Both the position numbers and the translations under genes were made by a program. Below are positions 1-7,950 of a DNA stretch of 64,000 nucleotides, piece by piece. This DNA comes from Bacteroidota bacterium (GTDB lineage Bacteria > Bacteroidota > Bacteroidia > Palsa-965): the NCBI GenBank assembly GCA_020402865.1, contig JADBYT010000009.1, positions 1 through 64,000 of the forward strand. Direction: 5' to 3'. How positions within the stretch are numbered: the stretch's first letter is position 1; each line of letters begins with the position of its first letter. Under the pieces are notes generated by a model. It was not told where the DNA came from, did not search any database, and was given only the letters and a program-made list of their open reading frames with translations.

Positions 1-365
1 GTAATGGTCATGTTCTGCACTTTGGTGGTGTGCGGGCATGAAGCCGGGCTGGTAATGGTTACCACCGGAGGCTGCACCGTGGGCGAATTGGGCTTGTAGG
101 TGATCTGGCAGGTTTCGGCATCGCTGCCGGCGCTGTTGGTGCCTGTAATGCTGAGGTTGTTTACACCGCTGTTGAGCACCACAGGGAAGCTGATTGTGGC
201 TACCGTGCCGTTGAGTGCAAAGCTGAAGTTAGTTACTGCTGCACCGTTGAACAGTACATTCACCTGACTGGCTGCCGTTACGTTGGTAATTGTAGCCGTA
301 ATGGTCATGTTCTGCACTTTGGTGGTGTGCGGGCATGAAGCCGGGCTGGTAATGGTTACCACCGG
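1..365. repeat. Direct repeat inside the Ig-like coding repeats
   Basis: Positions 1-68 and 298-365 are identical over 68 bases and start 297 bases apart, which is exactly 99 codons. They encode the first strand of two successive Ig-like repeats. The copy at 1 is cut by the window edge, so the true identity may extend further left. Confidence 0.9.
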
Positions 366-1931
366 TTTGGCAGGGGCGGGCGTATTGTTGTAAAGAATGG
401 TAGTAGCGTCATTCGCCATACCAAACTGGTTGGTAACGGTAATCTGATAGAGGTTGCTTCCGTTTTGCAGGTTAGCAGGGAAAGTAACTACGCCCGTATT
501 GGCATTGAATGTGAAATTAGTCACATTAAGCCCGTTCTGGGTAATCTGCACGTTAGAAGCGGCAGCCACATTTTGTGTTGTGGCAGTAATCAGCTGGTTT
601 ATCTGTGTCCAGGTAACGGGCGAGCCGGCCGGGTTGGTAAAGTTTACTGTGGGAGGCACACCGTTGTTGCTGTTGCCCGATTTGAAAATGATGGTTTGAT
701 TATCATTGTCGGAACCTGCGGCATTGGTAGCCACTACATAATAGGTGTTGTTGCCCGGCTGCAGCGTATGGCTGAAGGTCATGAGCTGCGAAGTCGGGTT
801 GAAGTTAAAGGCCGACTGCGGCATGATTTGACCGTTAATGGTAAGGCTGATCTGGCTCTGCTGCAACACGTTTTTCACACGCACAGTAAGCTGCTGGTTT
901 ACCGTTGTGGCCGTATAGGGATTGGTAGCGGGCACGGTAAAATCAACCTGCGGCGGAGGCAGCGCACTCATGTTGGGATTCTGAGTGGGATTGGTGGGAA
1001 TGGGATCGGGATCGGGTTGTGTGATAACCGGAGGAGTGGGATTGTAAACAGGAGGCGTTACAACCGGCGTAGGAGGCAACGGAGGCTGGTTGTTGTTAAC
1101 GGTACTTGAAGAGCTTGTGGCTCCGAAACGCCAGCGGAAAAACAAACCGGCATAATGATACATGTCTTTATTCGGTGTAGCGGCACCGGTGTGATTAAAG
1201 CGGGTTCCGTCAATCACATCATTCAATGCAAAAGTGGTGCGGTGTTCAACACCAAAAGCAAATGCATTCCATTCATAGCCTAACCCGAAGCCGGCCGAAG
1301 GCATAAACGACCATTGTGCACCATCTACACTGCCATCGGCATTGGTTTCGTAGGTATCATCAAGCATGGCATCAAGCTGATCGGCCACTACTTCCTGATT
1401 ACCCGGGTTGTTGATATTGGAATAATCATACAAATTTCCTGAGGCATTAAGCAGGTTAGTGGTGGTTTTCCAATAGTTCAAACCAGCGCCGCCATAGGCA
1501 TACAGCAGCACACCATGCTTACGAAGACCGTTGCTTCCGATAAGAAGTTCAGCAGCTAACTCATCATAACGAAAACGATAATTACTGAATATATCACCAT
1601 TGTTTACCGGATCGGCCAGATAGTTTGTGCTGCCCGAATTCAGTACCGGATTATTCGCAATATTCAGCTTGTTGTAGTTGTAGCCAAAGTTGCGCCCGTC
1701 GATAAAACGAAAACGAAGGCCGAAGAAAAAAGGCCCCGGCATACTTTTGCGGGTAAACTTCGTAGCGTGAATGCCAAATGCCATTCCGGCCCGTGGCTGC
1801 ATATCGCTGGTCTGAAACGAGGCGCCAAGATCGGCTCCCCACCACCAGGGATTGCGTTCTGCCAGTTTATTCTGACCAAAGGAGTTTGTCAGACAAAGCA
1901 GTAAAAACAAAAGGGTAAATAATCTTTTCAT
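1..1931 (-). CDS. Outer-membrane-type protein with Ig-like repeats (3' end missing)
   Basis: The gene runs leftward from an ATG at 1931 and leaves the window, so its C-terminus is unseen. An N-terminal signal peptide (MKRLFTLLFLLLL..., cleavage near FGQ) is followed by about 250 residues of aromatic, Gly-rich sequence with alternating polarity, typical of Bacteroidota outer-membrane beta-barrels (WWWGADLGASF near the start). A Pro/Thr-rich linker (PPLPPTPVVTPPV) follows, then at least four Ig-like/hyalin-like repeats of about 99 residues, each opening with PPxVxF or PVVTITSPAS and ending in a TNxxGxxxD strand. The third and fourth repeats share an identical 68-base segment. A barrel joined to adhesion-type repeats suggests a cell-surface role, perhaps ending in a T9SS sorting domain off the edge. 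That is inference. The gene is divergent from the sigma operon at 2149. Confidence 0.85.
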   Translation of the reverse strand, partial: MKRLFTLLFLLLCLTNSFGQNKLAERNPWWWGADLGASFQTSDMQPRAGMAFGIHATKFTRKSMPGPFFFGLRFRFIDGRNFGYNYNKLNIANNPVLNSGSTNYLADPVNNGDIFSNYRFRYDELAAELLIGSNGLRKHGVLLYAYGGAGLNYWKTTTNLLNASGNLYDYSNINNPGNQEVVADQLDAMLDDTYETNADGSVDGAQWSFMPSAGFGLGYEWNAFAFGVEHRTTFALNDVIDGTRFNHTGAATPNKDMYHYAGLFFRWRFGATSSSSTVNNNQPPLPPTPVVTPPVYNPTPPVITQPDPDPIPTNPTQNPNMSALPPPQVDFTVPATNPYTATTVNQQLTVRVKNVLQQSQISLTINGQIMPQSAFNFNPTSQLMTFSHTLQPGNNTYYVVATNAAGSDNDNQTIIFKSGNSNNGVPPTVNFTNPAGSPVTWTQINQLITATTQNVAAASNVQITQNGLNVTNFTFNANTGVVTFPANLQNGSNLYQITVTNQFGMANDATTILYNNTPAPAKPVVTITSPASCPHTTKVQNMTITATITNVTAASQVNVLFNGAAVTNFSFALNGTVATISFPVVLNSGVNNLSITGTNSAGSDAETCQITYKPNSPTVQPPVVTITSPASCPHTTKVQNMTI

Positions 1932-2013
1932 GGCTTCTAATCTTTTAGCGGGGTTAATTTTGGCTTAGCAGGAATTGTGCCGAAAAAATAAATTTATTTA
2001 GCCAAACTTTAGA

Positions 2014-2046
2014 TAATTGATAATCAACATATTAAATTATCAATTA
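2014..2046. promoter_or_regulatory. AT-rich perfect inverted repeat in a divergent promoter region
   Basis: TAATTGATAAT (2014-2024) and its exact reverse complement ATTATCAATTA (2036-2046) are separated by 11 bases. The element lies in the 217-base gap between the leftward envelope gene and the rightward sigma-factor operon. It could be an operator. It lacks a GC stem or T-run, so it is not a typical terminator. Confidence 0.45.
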
Positions 2047-2148
2047 AATCCCGAAGGCAAAGCTAACCATTCCCGTTCGTAATTCAAATCCTGCCTTTGA
2101 TCGTTCAAAATATTTCATGTAACGATTCAGATTTTTGATCAGGCAGGA

Positions 2149-2778
2149 ATGATTGTTGCTGCGCAGAAGTTTGTACTTTCACACCATACTGTGGTAGTTT
2201 ACTCTTCACATATACGCGGGCTGAGCGATGCCGAGCTTGTTGCACAATTTAAAGCCGATGGCAATCAGATGCTAATCGGCGAATTGTTCAGGCGGTACCG
2301 GCATCTGGTATATGGTGTATGCATGAAATACCTTGCCGATGAAGATGAGAGCCAGGACGTTCAGATGCAGGTATTCGAAAAACTGCTTACCGATCTTCAT
2401 CGCCACGAAATAGCTCAGTTTAAGGGCTGGTTATATGCAGTTGCGCGCAACGAGTGCCTGATGTATCTGCGAAGCCGGAAATCAAAGCGGCTGCATGAGC
2501 AGGAATTGCAAAAAGATTTAGGGGCTGTTATGGAAACCGAAACTTCGGTGCATCCTGAGGGTGTAACAGAACATGAATGGCTGCTACGTGAAATGGAAAA
2601 CAGCCTTCAGCATTTAAACGAACATCAGCGCAACTGCATTGAACTGTTTTACCTTCAGAAAAAAAGCTATCAACAGGTGGCCGATCAAACCGGCTATACC
2701 TTAACGGAAGTAAAAAGCTACATCCAAAACGGAAAACGAAATTTAAAAATCCTCCTCACCAAACAACAGCATGGCTGA
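2149..2778 (+). CDS. ECF-type RNA polymerase sigma factor
   Basis: This 209-residue protein has the sigma-70 family layout. Region 2 covers about residues 45-110 (FRRYRHLVYGVCMKYLAD..., then FKGWLYAVARNECLMYLR). A short linker follows, then region 4 at about 150-205 (LNEHQRNCIELFYLQKKSY, QQVADQTGYTLTEVKSYIQN), which holds the helix-turn-helix for the -35-type element. It would direct RNA polymerase to an envelope- or stress-related regulon. The stop overlaps the start of the next gene by 8 bases, the usual arrangement of an ECF sigma with its membrane anti-sigma. The start at 2149 has AGGA just upstream. The first 24 residues are not typical of the family, so an internal start near LSDAELVAQF is possible. 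Confidence 0.88.
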   Translation: MIVAAQKFVLSHHTVVVYSSHIRGLSDAELVAQFKADGNQMLIGELFRRYRHLVYGVCMKYLADEDESQDVQMQVFEKLLTDLHRHEIAQFKGWLYAVARNECLMYLRSRKSKRLHEQELQKDLGAVMETETSVHPEGVTEHEWLLREMENSLQHLNEHQRNCIELFYLQKKSYQQVADQTGYTLTEVKSYIQNGKRNLKILLTKQQHG

Positions 2779-3976
2779 TCCGTTCACATATCCGCTCCTG
2801 CCGCAGTCGCCGTGTTTAACGGAGGAACAGTTGCTTGCCTATATCGACGGCAAAATGAGTGCGGCCGAACAACACGAAGCCGAACTGCACATTACCGACT
2901 GTGCCATGTGCAGCGATGCAGTTGACGGCTGGCATCTTGTAAATGACCGCGAAAAAGCCCTTGCCTTTCCGGCCGAAGTAACCATGGCCGCAGCCCCGGC
3001 CGGAACAACGCGGCAGGAAGAAAAAAACGAGCCTAAAGTAATTCCGCTCACACACAATCGCCGCCGTCTCTGGCTGAGCATTGCCGCCAGCGTGGCTGTT
3101 ATTCTCGTTATTGCGGCTACAATTACCATAATTGCGCCCGGCAGCAACAAGCAGCTGGCCGAAAACACAGCAGCAAAAAAACCGGGCTCACCCGGCCAGC
3201 CTCTCCCCGCGCCTCCTTCCGAACAATCAGCTGCCCGCACGGATTCACCCTCCGCTGCCTCAAAGCTGCCGGAACCAATCATCGAAATCGGCACCACTTC
3301 TTACTACTCAAAAGAAGAAGTGTCTGAGTCGGAAATGAGTGGTGTTGCCGCATTTGAAGAAATGGCTCCCGAAGCCGCTCCTCCCGTTGTTGCCGATGAC
3401 GCGATGAGCATGACCGAAATGCTTGTTGCCACCGAAGATCTTAAACTTCGGGAAAAGGAACTTGAGAAAGACGAAGCCAAAACCGATCTGGCTGCTCAAG
3501 ACAGGAAGGCTGCTCCGGCTGCTATGGCAGACAGTGTGGCTGTATTTGCCAATAGCACAACCGTTTCAACCGGTAGCACAACCAGCACAACATGGAGTCA
3601 AAATGCCCAGCAGGAGCAACTGAGTGATGTGGTGGTTGCCGAAAAAGCCACCCCGAAGAAAAGTTCGGCTACCAAAACCAAGCAACGCGCTGAGGCTTCG
3701 CAGCCTTCCGCAGCAGGTGCCAACGTGGCTGTGCATCCTTCGTATTCGCGGGGTATGCAGTATATGCAGAACAAAAAATACACCGAAGCCATTACTGAAT
3801 TCGATAAAGTGCTGGCCGTTAAAACCAACCTCAACTACGCCGATGCACAGTGGCAAAAAGCACTGGCGCTGATCAAACTCGGCAAAAAGGCAGAAGCCAA
3901 AACACTGCTTCAGGAAATTGTTAACGCCAAAGGCCCTTATAAAACGCAGGCTGAGGCCGAACTGAAAAAATTGTAA
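2771..3976 (+). CDS. Anti-sigma-like membrane protein with a TPR-type C-terminus
   Basis: This 401-residue protein opens with a zinc-finger-like anti-sigma motif, HxxxCxxC (HITDCAMC, about residues 41-48), inside an EEQLLAYIDGKMS context. A single membrane helix follows at about 100-122 (SIAASVAVILVIAATITII). A long Ala/Glu/Ser-rich periplasmic stretch comes next, and about 80 C-terminal residues resemble a tetratricopeptide pair (RGMQYMQNKKYTEAITEFDKVL, then WQKALALIKLGKKAEAKTLL). It is translationally coupled to the sigma factor at 2149 and most likely holds it at the inner membrane. The TPR end suggests protein-protein sensing in the periplasm. The signal is unknown. Confidence 0.8.
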   Translation: MADPFTYPLLPQSPCLTEEQLLAYIDGKMSAAEQHEAELHITDCAMCSDAVDGWHLVNDREKALAFPAEVTMAAAPAGTTRQEEKNEPKVIPLTHNRRRLWLSIAASVAVILVIAATITIIAPGSNKQLAENTAAKKPGSPGQPLPAPPSEQSAARTDSPSAASKLPEPIIEIGTTSYYSKEEVSESEMSGVAAFEEMAPEAAPPVVADDAMSMTEMLVATEDLKLREKELEKDEAKTDLAAQDRKAAPAAMADSVAVFANSTTVSTGSTTSTTWSQNAQQEQLSDVVVAEKATPKKSSATKTKQRAEASQPSAAGANVAVHPSYSRGMQYMQNKKYTEAITEFDKVLAVKTNLNYADAQWQKALALIKLGKKAEAKTLLQEIVNAKGPYKTQAEAELKKL

Positions 3977-3998
3977 GTCACACTATTCATCCATACAC

Positions 3999-4034
3999 AA
4001 AGCGGCCACACAAATTTGTGAGGCCGCTTTGCTT
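3999..4034. terminator. Hairpin between convergent genes
   Basis: AAAGCGGCC (3999-4007) pairs with GGCCGCTTT (4022-4030), followed by GCTTTATT. It sits between the converging anti-sigma gene and porQ and could serve both. Confidence 0.7.
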
Positions 4035-4046
4035 TATTCATTTCGG

Positions 4047-5099
4047 TTACTTCTTCTGGTAGAAATCAGAAAGTGTACTGGTAATGGAGAACGTATTTGT
4101 ACCTCCGGCAATGTGATAGGCCGAGCGGGCATAGCTGATATTAAATTTGTAAATACGAATACCGGCACCAAACGAAAAGCCAACCATACCCGGACGTGAA
4201 TCAATCAGCATTTCGCGGCGGCGCTGGTAATTAAAGCCTCCGCGCAGGAACATGGCTTTACCGATTAATATTTCAGCGCCCACCACCACGTGTCGTGCGG
4301 CCTTATCGCCAAAGGTGCGGAAACGGCTTACTTTAATTGAATCGCCGGTGAGCGGATCAACCGTTTGGGGAGGATTTGCAGGGTCGATATACGTTAAATC
4401 CCACTGCTGAAGATGCTGCAGCGTCATAAAGATCCGGATGGGCATGTGCTTAGGTTTCTTTGAGAAACCGGCTTCAATTTCAAACGGTAAACTTTCGCGG
4501 TTGCCTGAGGTATAAGTCGAAAGCATGCGTCCGGTGTTACGGATCATAATTGAAGCCGAGAAGTTTTTGGCGGGGCGGTGATAGGTTACTGCCGCATCAA
4601 AAGCCAGTGCGTTGGCCTGCCAGAGGTAGAGGTTTGACTGCAGAAATTTGAGGTTGGCCCCCACGGTAAACATGCTGTCGAGCTGGCGGCTGTAGCCGAG
4701 GGTAATGCCATATTCACCGGCGGTAAACTCGCCAATGATGGCACCGGTGTTGTCGGTTTCGGTAAAATCGCCGTAATTGATGCGGGACGCACTCAATGCA
4801 AATGTGCCAATGGAATCCACATGCCAGGCAAAGGCCGCATATCCCACGCGGATATCGGTGAAATAATCCACAAAACTAAACGCAAGCTGGCTGGAGGTCC
4901 GTTTTGAAAGCAGCGAGGGATTCCATACGGCCATATTCAGGTCGTGGTCATACACGCTCAGCGCCTTCCCGCCCAATGCAGCCGCACGGGCCGAAAGCGG
5001 CAGATCCGTAAATCCGAACGCGGCAGAACCGCCAATTTGCGCCTGCAGGCCAGCCGGACCAAGCCACACGGCAAAAACGAGTAAAAACAGCTTTTTCAT
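4047..5099 (-). CDS. porQ: Type IX secretion system protein PorQ
   Basis: This 350-residue protein has a signal peptide (MKKLFLLVFAVWLGPAGLQAQ). It then shows the PorQ/PorV-type start: IGGSAAFGFTDLPLSARAAALGG, the segment LNMAVWNPSLL, and alternating beta-strands to the end (FNISYARSAYHIAGGTNTFS). PorQ is an outer-membrane beta-barrel needed for T9SS function. It is thought to work with the sortase PorU and PorV in attaching or shuttling cargo at the cell surface. Length and motif order fit the family. Cargo proteins with T9SS sorting domains are encoded nearby (6011 and 7951). Identification is from remembered family features, not from an alignment. Confidence 0.85.
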   Translation of the reverse strand: MKKLFLLVFAVWLGPAGLQAQIGGSAAFGFTDLPLSARAAALGGKALSVYDHDLNMAVWNPSLLSKRTSSQLAFSFVDYFTDIRVGYAAFAWHVDSIGTFALSASRINYGDFTETDNTGAIIGEFTAGEYGITLGYSRQLDSMFTVGANLKFLQSNLYLWQANALAFDAAVTYHRPAKNFSASIMIRNTGRMLSTYTSGNRESLPFEIEAGFSKKPKHMPIRIFMTLQHLQQWDLTYIDPANPPQTVDPLTGDSIKVSRFRTFGDKAARHVVVGAEILIGKAMFLRGGFNYQRRREMLIDSRPGMVGFSFGAGIRIYKFNISYARSAYHIAGGTNTFSITSTLSDFYQKK

Positions 5100-5178
5100 T
5101 CAGGACTTAAAAATACGTAATTGGTGCAAACCGCATCATTAACGTTTGCCCGGCTGCTTTATTATTTCGCCGGGCGTT

Positions 5179-5186
5179 TATCTTTG
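5179..5186 (+). promoter_or_regulatory. Bacteroidota -7 box
   Basis: TATCTTTG matches TAnnTTTG. Only four bases separate it from the ATG at 5191, so transcription would start at or very near the start codon. No clear TTG lies at the usual -33 spacing. Confidence 0.55.
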
Positions 5187-5190
5187 CGGC

Positions 5191-5955
5191 ATGACAGATC
5201 AGGGACACGTAACCACCGGAATTGAAAACGGTATAGGCACCGTTACATTTTTTCATCCCCAGAGCAATTCGCTGCCCGGGGCTTTACTGCGTAAACTGGC
5301 AGAGGCCATTACCGAAATGGGTAATAACCCCGAAGCCCGGGTAATTGTGCTGCGAAGTGAAGGTGAAAAAGCGTTTTGCGCAGGCGCTTCATTTGATGAA
5401 CTGATCAGCATCAAGGACATAGAAACCGGCAAGCAGTTTTTCTCGGGCTTTGCCATGGTTATCAACGCAATGCGTAAAGCGCCCAAGTTCGTGATTGCGC
5501 GCGTGCAGGGCAAAGCCGTGGGCGGTGGTGTGGGCCTTGCTTCGGCAGCCGATTATACACTGGCGGTTTCTGCGGCTTCAGTAAAACTTTCGGAGCTGGC
5601 TGTTGGCATTGGCCCGTTTGTGGTAGGCCCCGCCGTAGAACGCAAAATGGGCACATCCGCCTTTACCAACTTAGCCATAAACGCCAGCGAATGGCGCAAT
5701 GCACAATGGGCACAACAGCACGGACTCTATGCCGATGTGTATGACGATTCTGCCGCGCTTGATGAAGGCGTAAATGCTCTCGCAAAACGGCTCGCCGCCA
5801 GCAACCCGGAGGCCATGAGCATGCTTAAAAAAGTGTTCTGGCAGGGCACCGACCATTGGGACACCCTCCTCACCGAACGCGCACTGATGAGTGGCACGCT
5901 TGTGCTTTCTGAATTTACAGTAAATGCCATCAACTCGTTCAAGGCCAAAGCCTGA
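5191..5955 (+). CDS. Enoyl-CoA hydratase/isomerase family protein
   Basis: The crotonase fold is evident over about 250 residues: IVLRSEGEKAFCAGASFDEL (substrate-side oxyanion loop), VQGKAVGGGVGLASAADYTLA (second oxyanion glycine run) and VKLSELAVGIGPFVVGPAVERK. These enzymes hydrate or isomerise CoA thioesters in fatty-acid or branched-chain amino-acid breakdown. The Glu at the crotonase E164 position is present (SELAVGI). The Glu at the E144 position is a Gly (GGGVGLA), so the exact reaction is uncertain. The ATG at 5191 is chosen over an upstream in-frame ATG because a TATCTTTG promoter box lies directly before it and the upstream residues do not fit the family. It stands alone between convergent or divergent neighbours. 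Confidence 0.88.
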   Translation: MTDQGHVTTGIENGIGTVTFFHPQSNSLPGALLRKLAEAITEMGNNPEARVIVLRSEGEKAFCAGASFDELISIKDIETGKQFFSGFAMVINAMRKAPKFVIARVQGKAVGGGVGLASAADYTLAVSAASVKLSELAVGIGPFVVGPAVERKMGTSAFTNLAINASEWRNAQWAQQHGLYADVYDDSAALDEGVNALAKRLAASNPEAMSMLKKVFWQGTDHWDTLLTERALMSGTLVLSEFTVNAINSFKAKA

Positions 5956-5964
5956 ATGCACAAT

Positions 5965-6007
5965 AAAAAAACAAACAGCCCTTCGCGAGAGGGGCTGTTT
6001 GTTTTTT
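5965..6007. terminator. Bidirectional intrinsic terminator
   Basis: The arm AAACAAACAGCCC (about 5970-5982) pairs with GGGCTGTTTGTTT from 5992, with A-rich and T-rich flanks. It lies between the converging genes ending at 5955 and 6011. Confidence 0.85.
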
Positions 6008-6010
6008 ATG

Positions 6011-7564
6011 CTAACGATTCACAACCAGCTTGGCAGTGTGAGGTTTATTCGCGGAATCTGTAATCCGAACCTGATAAATTCCTTCCGGAAGATTGCTGAT
6101 ATCAAGCTGCCGGCCGGAGGATCCTGACGGAACAGATACACGCATCACCGTGCGACCATCAACAGCAATGATTTCGGCCAAAGCATTACCCGAAAAATTC
6201 AGCTCAATGGCAAGCACATCCGAAGCCGGATTCGGATATACATTGATCACAGCCTCACTATTTTCCGCTACCGATACCTGATTGATGCAATTATCAGTCA
6301 CTGTAGCCAACATCAATTGTGTGGAAAGCGATGACACTTCGTTAACCGGTGTATAAGGCGATAATGTAACGGCAAACGGAACAGGATTACTTAGATTAAT
6401 CGAATATAGCGTATAATTTGTGCTTACCTGCGTACATCCGCCAAACTGAAAGTCGGTGCCCGACATCGGATTGGTTTTAATAATGCGGGTTTTGTAATAA
6501 TCTGTACTTTCACCTGCAAGATAAATGCTCCCGTCGCTGATTTGAAAAAAAGCTTCAGCTGAAAACGTTGTGGAATCTGCATAATTAATACCATTGTTCA
6601 CCGACGGGCTGGCCGACCAATTACACAATCTTGTACCGAAAGTGTTATTACCATGTACAGAAACATACCCTCCGGAGTGGTAAAATAAGGCATTGGTAAA
6701 AGGCTGAGTACTGAATGGAGACCATCTTGCCTGGGAAATATTCCCTGCACTGTCTAATTCAACTAATCGGTTGGCTGAAGCTGAATTCCATAAAAGCAAC
6801 GCTTTAATTGATTTGGCCGAATCAGTCACAATAGCTTGTAGAAATCCCCATTGCGCACATTGTTTCGAACTAACCAGCGTACCTGCTGAATCAATTGTAA
6901 ATAAATTCACATCGTTTCCGGGTACATTTTGTGCGCCGATATGTACTCCGGAAGCAGGAGCTTCATTTATTGTAGCCAGTTGTTGTCTTGGCGAAGTGCC
7001 AAATGTTTTTCCCCAAAGTAAATTACCCGAAGCCGAAAAACGCAATAAAATAATTGCTTCGGCAGATGGAAAATTACTTTCATCCGTAGCCAGATAAATA
7101 CTCCCGTCGCTCGCTTCAACCAATTTGGAATTACCTCCCAAATCAAATCCTGAAGGGCCGCCCGATGAATACTCCTTTTCCCATAGCAAAGCACCGGCAC
7201 TGTTTATTCTGAAAAGCCCCACTGAAAGCCTGTTCGTGCTGGTATTTAACGATGAGGTGGAAACAAGAATATCTCCATTGGAGGCTTCAATAATATCACT
7301 CCCTCCCGAATAGTCAACACTCGAATTGTAAAACTCAATGTACCAGATCAGATTCCCGTCTGCATCGTAACGATTTACATTAAAGGCATTATTCGCAGTT
7401 TGAGCTGATGAATAGACCGTTACAAAATCACCATTAGCACAACCGGCCATTTCAGAAAATACGGGATCATTGGACATTACCGTAATTTTATCAAAACTTG
7501 AAGTCTGCGAAAATCCTGTGCATCCAATAAATAAAGATGCTAATATTTGTATATATATTTTCAT
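6011..7564 (-). CDS. Secreted T9SS cargo protein, paralogue of the gene at 7951
   Basis: This 517-residue protein has a signal peptide (MKIYIQILASLFIGCTGFSQ). About 400 residues of repeated short beta segments follow (CANGDFVTVYSS, EASNGDILVSTSS, EASDGSIYLATDES, FSASGNLLWGKTFG), resembling a beta-propeller or PQQ/SBBP-like repeat. A classic type A sorting domain ends it (VINVYPNPASDVLAIELN ... NLPEGIYQVRITDS ... AKLVVNR). The sorting domain directs outer-membrane passage by the T9SS and attachment or release. The body function is unknown. It shares motif order with the 7951 gene throughout, so the two arose by duplication. The ATG at 7564 starts the signal peptide. Confidence 0.88.
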   Translation of the reverse strand: MKIYIQILASLFIGCTGFSQTSSFDKITVMSNDPVFSEMAGCANGDFVTVYSSAQTANNAFNVNRYDADGNLIWYIEFYNSSVDYSGGSDIIEASNGDILVSTSSLNTSTNRLSVGLFRINSAGALLWEKEYSSGGPSGFDLGGNSKLVEASDGSIYLATDESNFPSAEAIILLRFSASGNLLWGKTFGTSPRQQLATINEAPASGVHIGAQNVPGNDVNLFTIDSAGTLVSSKQCAQWGFLQAIVTDSAKSIKALLLWNSASANRLVELDSAGNISQARWSPFSTQPFTNALFYHSGGYVSVHGNNTFGTRLCNWSASPSVNNGINYADSTTFSAEAFFQISDGSIYLAGESTDYYKTRIIKTNPMSGTDFQFGGCTQVSTNYTLYSINLSNPVPFAVTLSPYTPVNEVSSLSTQLMLATVTDNCINQVSVAENSEAVINVYPNPASDVLAIELNFSGNALAEIIAVDGRTVMRVSVPSGSSGRQLDISNLPEGIYQVRITDSANKPHTAKLVVNR

Positions 7565-7950
7565 TGTAATTTTTCCGCCAAAGTAATACAGATAATCAAA
7601 AAAAATAAATCACTAAAGTGAATAAATGAAACTAATTGCTTTAGATTATTGATCTACAAATGCATAAAAATAAAGGCTTAATCACCTGAATAAATCTAAA
7701 TATAAAACAATAATTAGTTTATCGATTTACCTTAACATGGTAGTTTAAATTGTATTTAAAATAAGTTATGAAGCCATTAGGTCAGACAAATCGACTTTTG
7801 CCCATCCCAACAAAACTGTTGAGACGGGCAAAAAAGTGAACGATGTATGGTTCAAAATGGAATATCACAAACTCGAATTAATACACACCGAAGTATGGTG
7901 CAAAAATGCATATGACAGATTTATGAAATAATCGTTGAACAGCCACTTAA
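7565..7950. other. Non-coding gap between the two paralogues
   Basis: This 386-base AT-rich stretch separates two leftward genes. It holds the upstream region of the 6011 gene, an open frame at 7749-7931 (listed separately) and a symmetric element around 7796-7834 (CTTTTGCCC / GGGCAAAAAAG with an inner CAACA/TGTTG). The T-run precedes and the A-run follows the stem on both strands, so it is not a normal intrinsic terminator. Confidence 0.5.
7749..7931 (+). pseudogene. Possible 3' remnant of a lost gene
   Basis: This open frame of 60 codons follows an in-frame stop at 7746-7748 and ends with TAA at 7929. It has no ATG before codon 39. Its translation looks protein-like (TVETGKKVNDVWFKMEYHKL, then HTEVWCKNAYDRFMK), with none of the low-complexity look of random AT-rich sequence. 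I do not recognise the family. It may be the tail of a deleted gene or simply chance. Confidence 0.3.

Noticed and set aside
465-1109. Long plus-strand open frame opposite the Ig-repeat gene
   Set aside because: It lies antisense to a clear signal-peptide/Ig-repeat protein and its translation is low-complexity Gly/Arg/His without family features.
7796-7834. Stem CTTTTGCCC / GGGCAAAAAAG as an intrinsic terminator
   Set aside because: The T-run precedes and the A-run follows the stem on both strands, so no U-tract would end the RNA.
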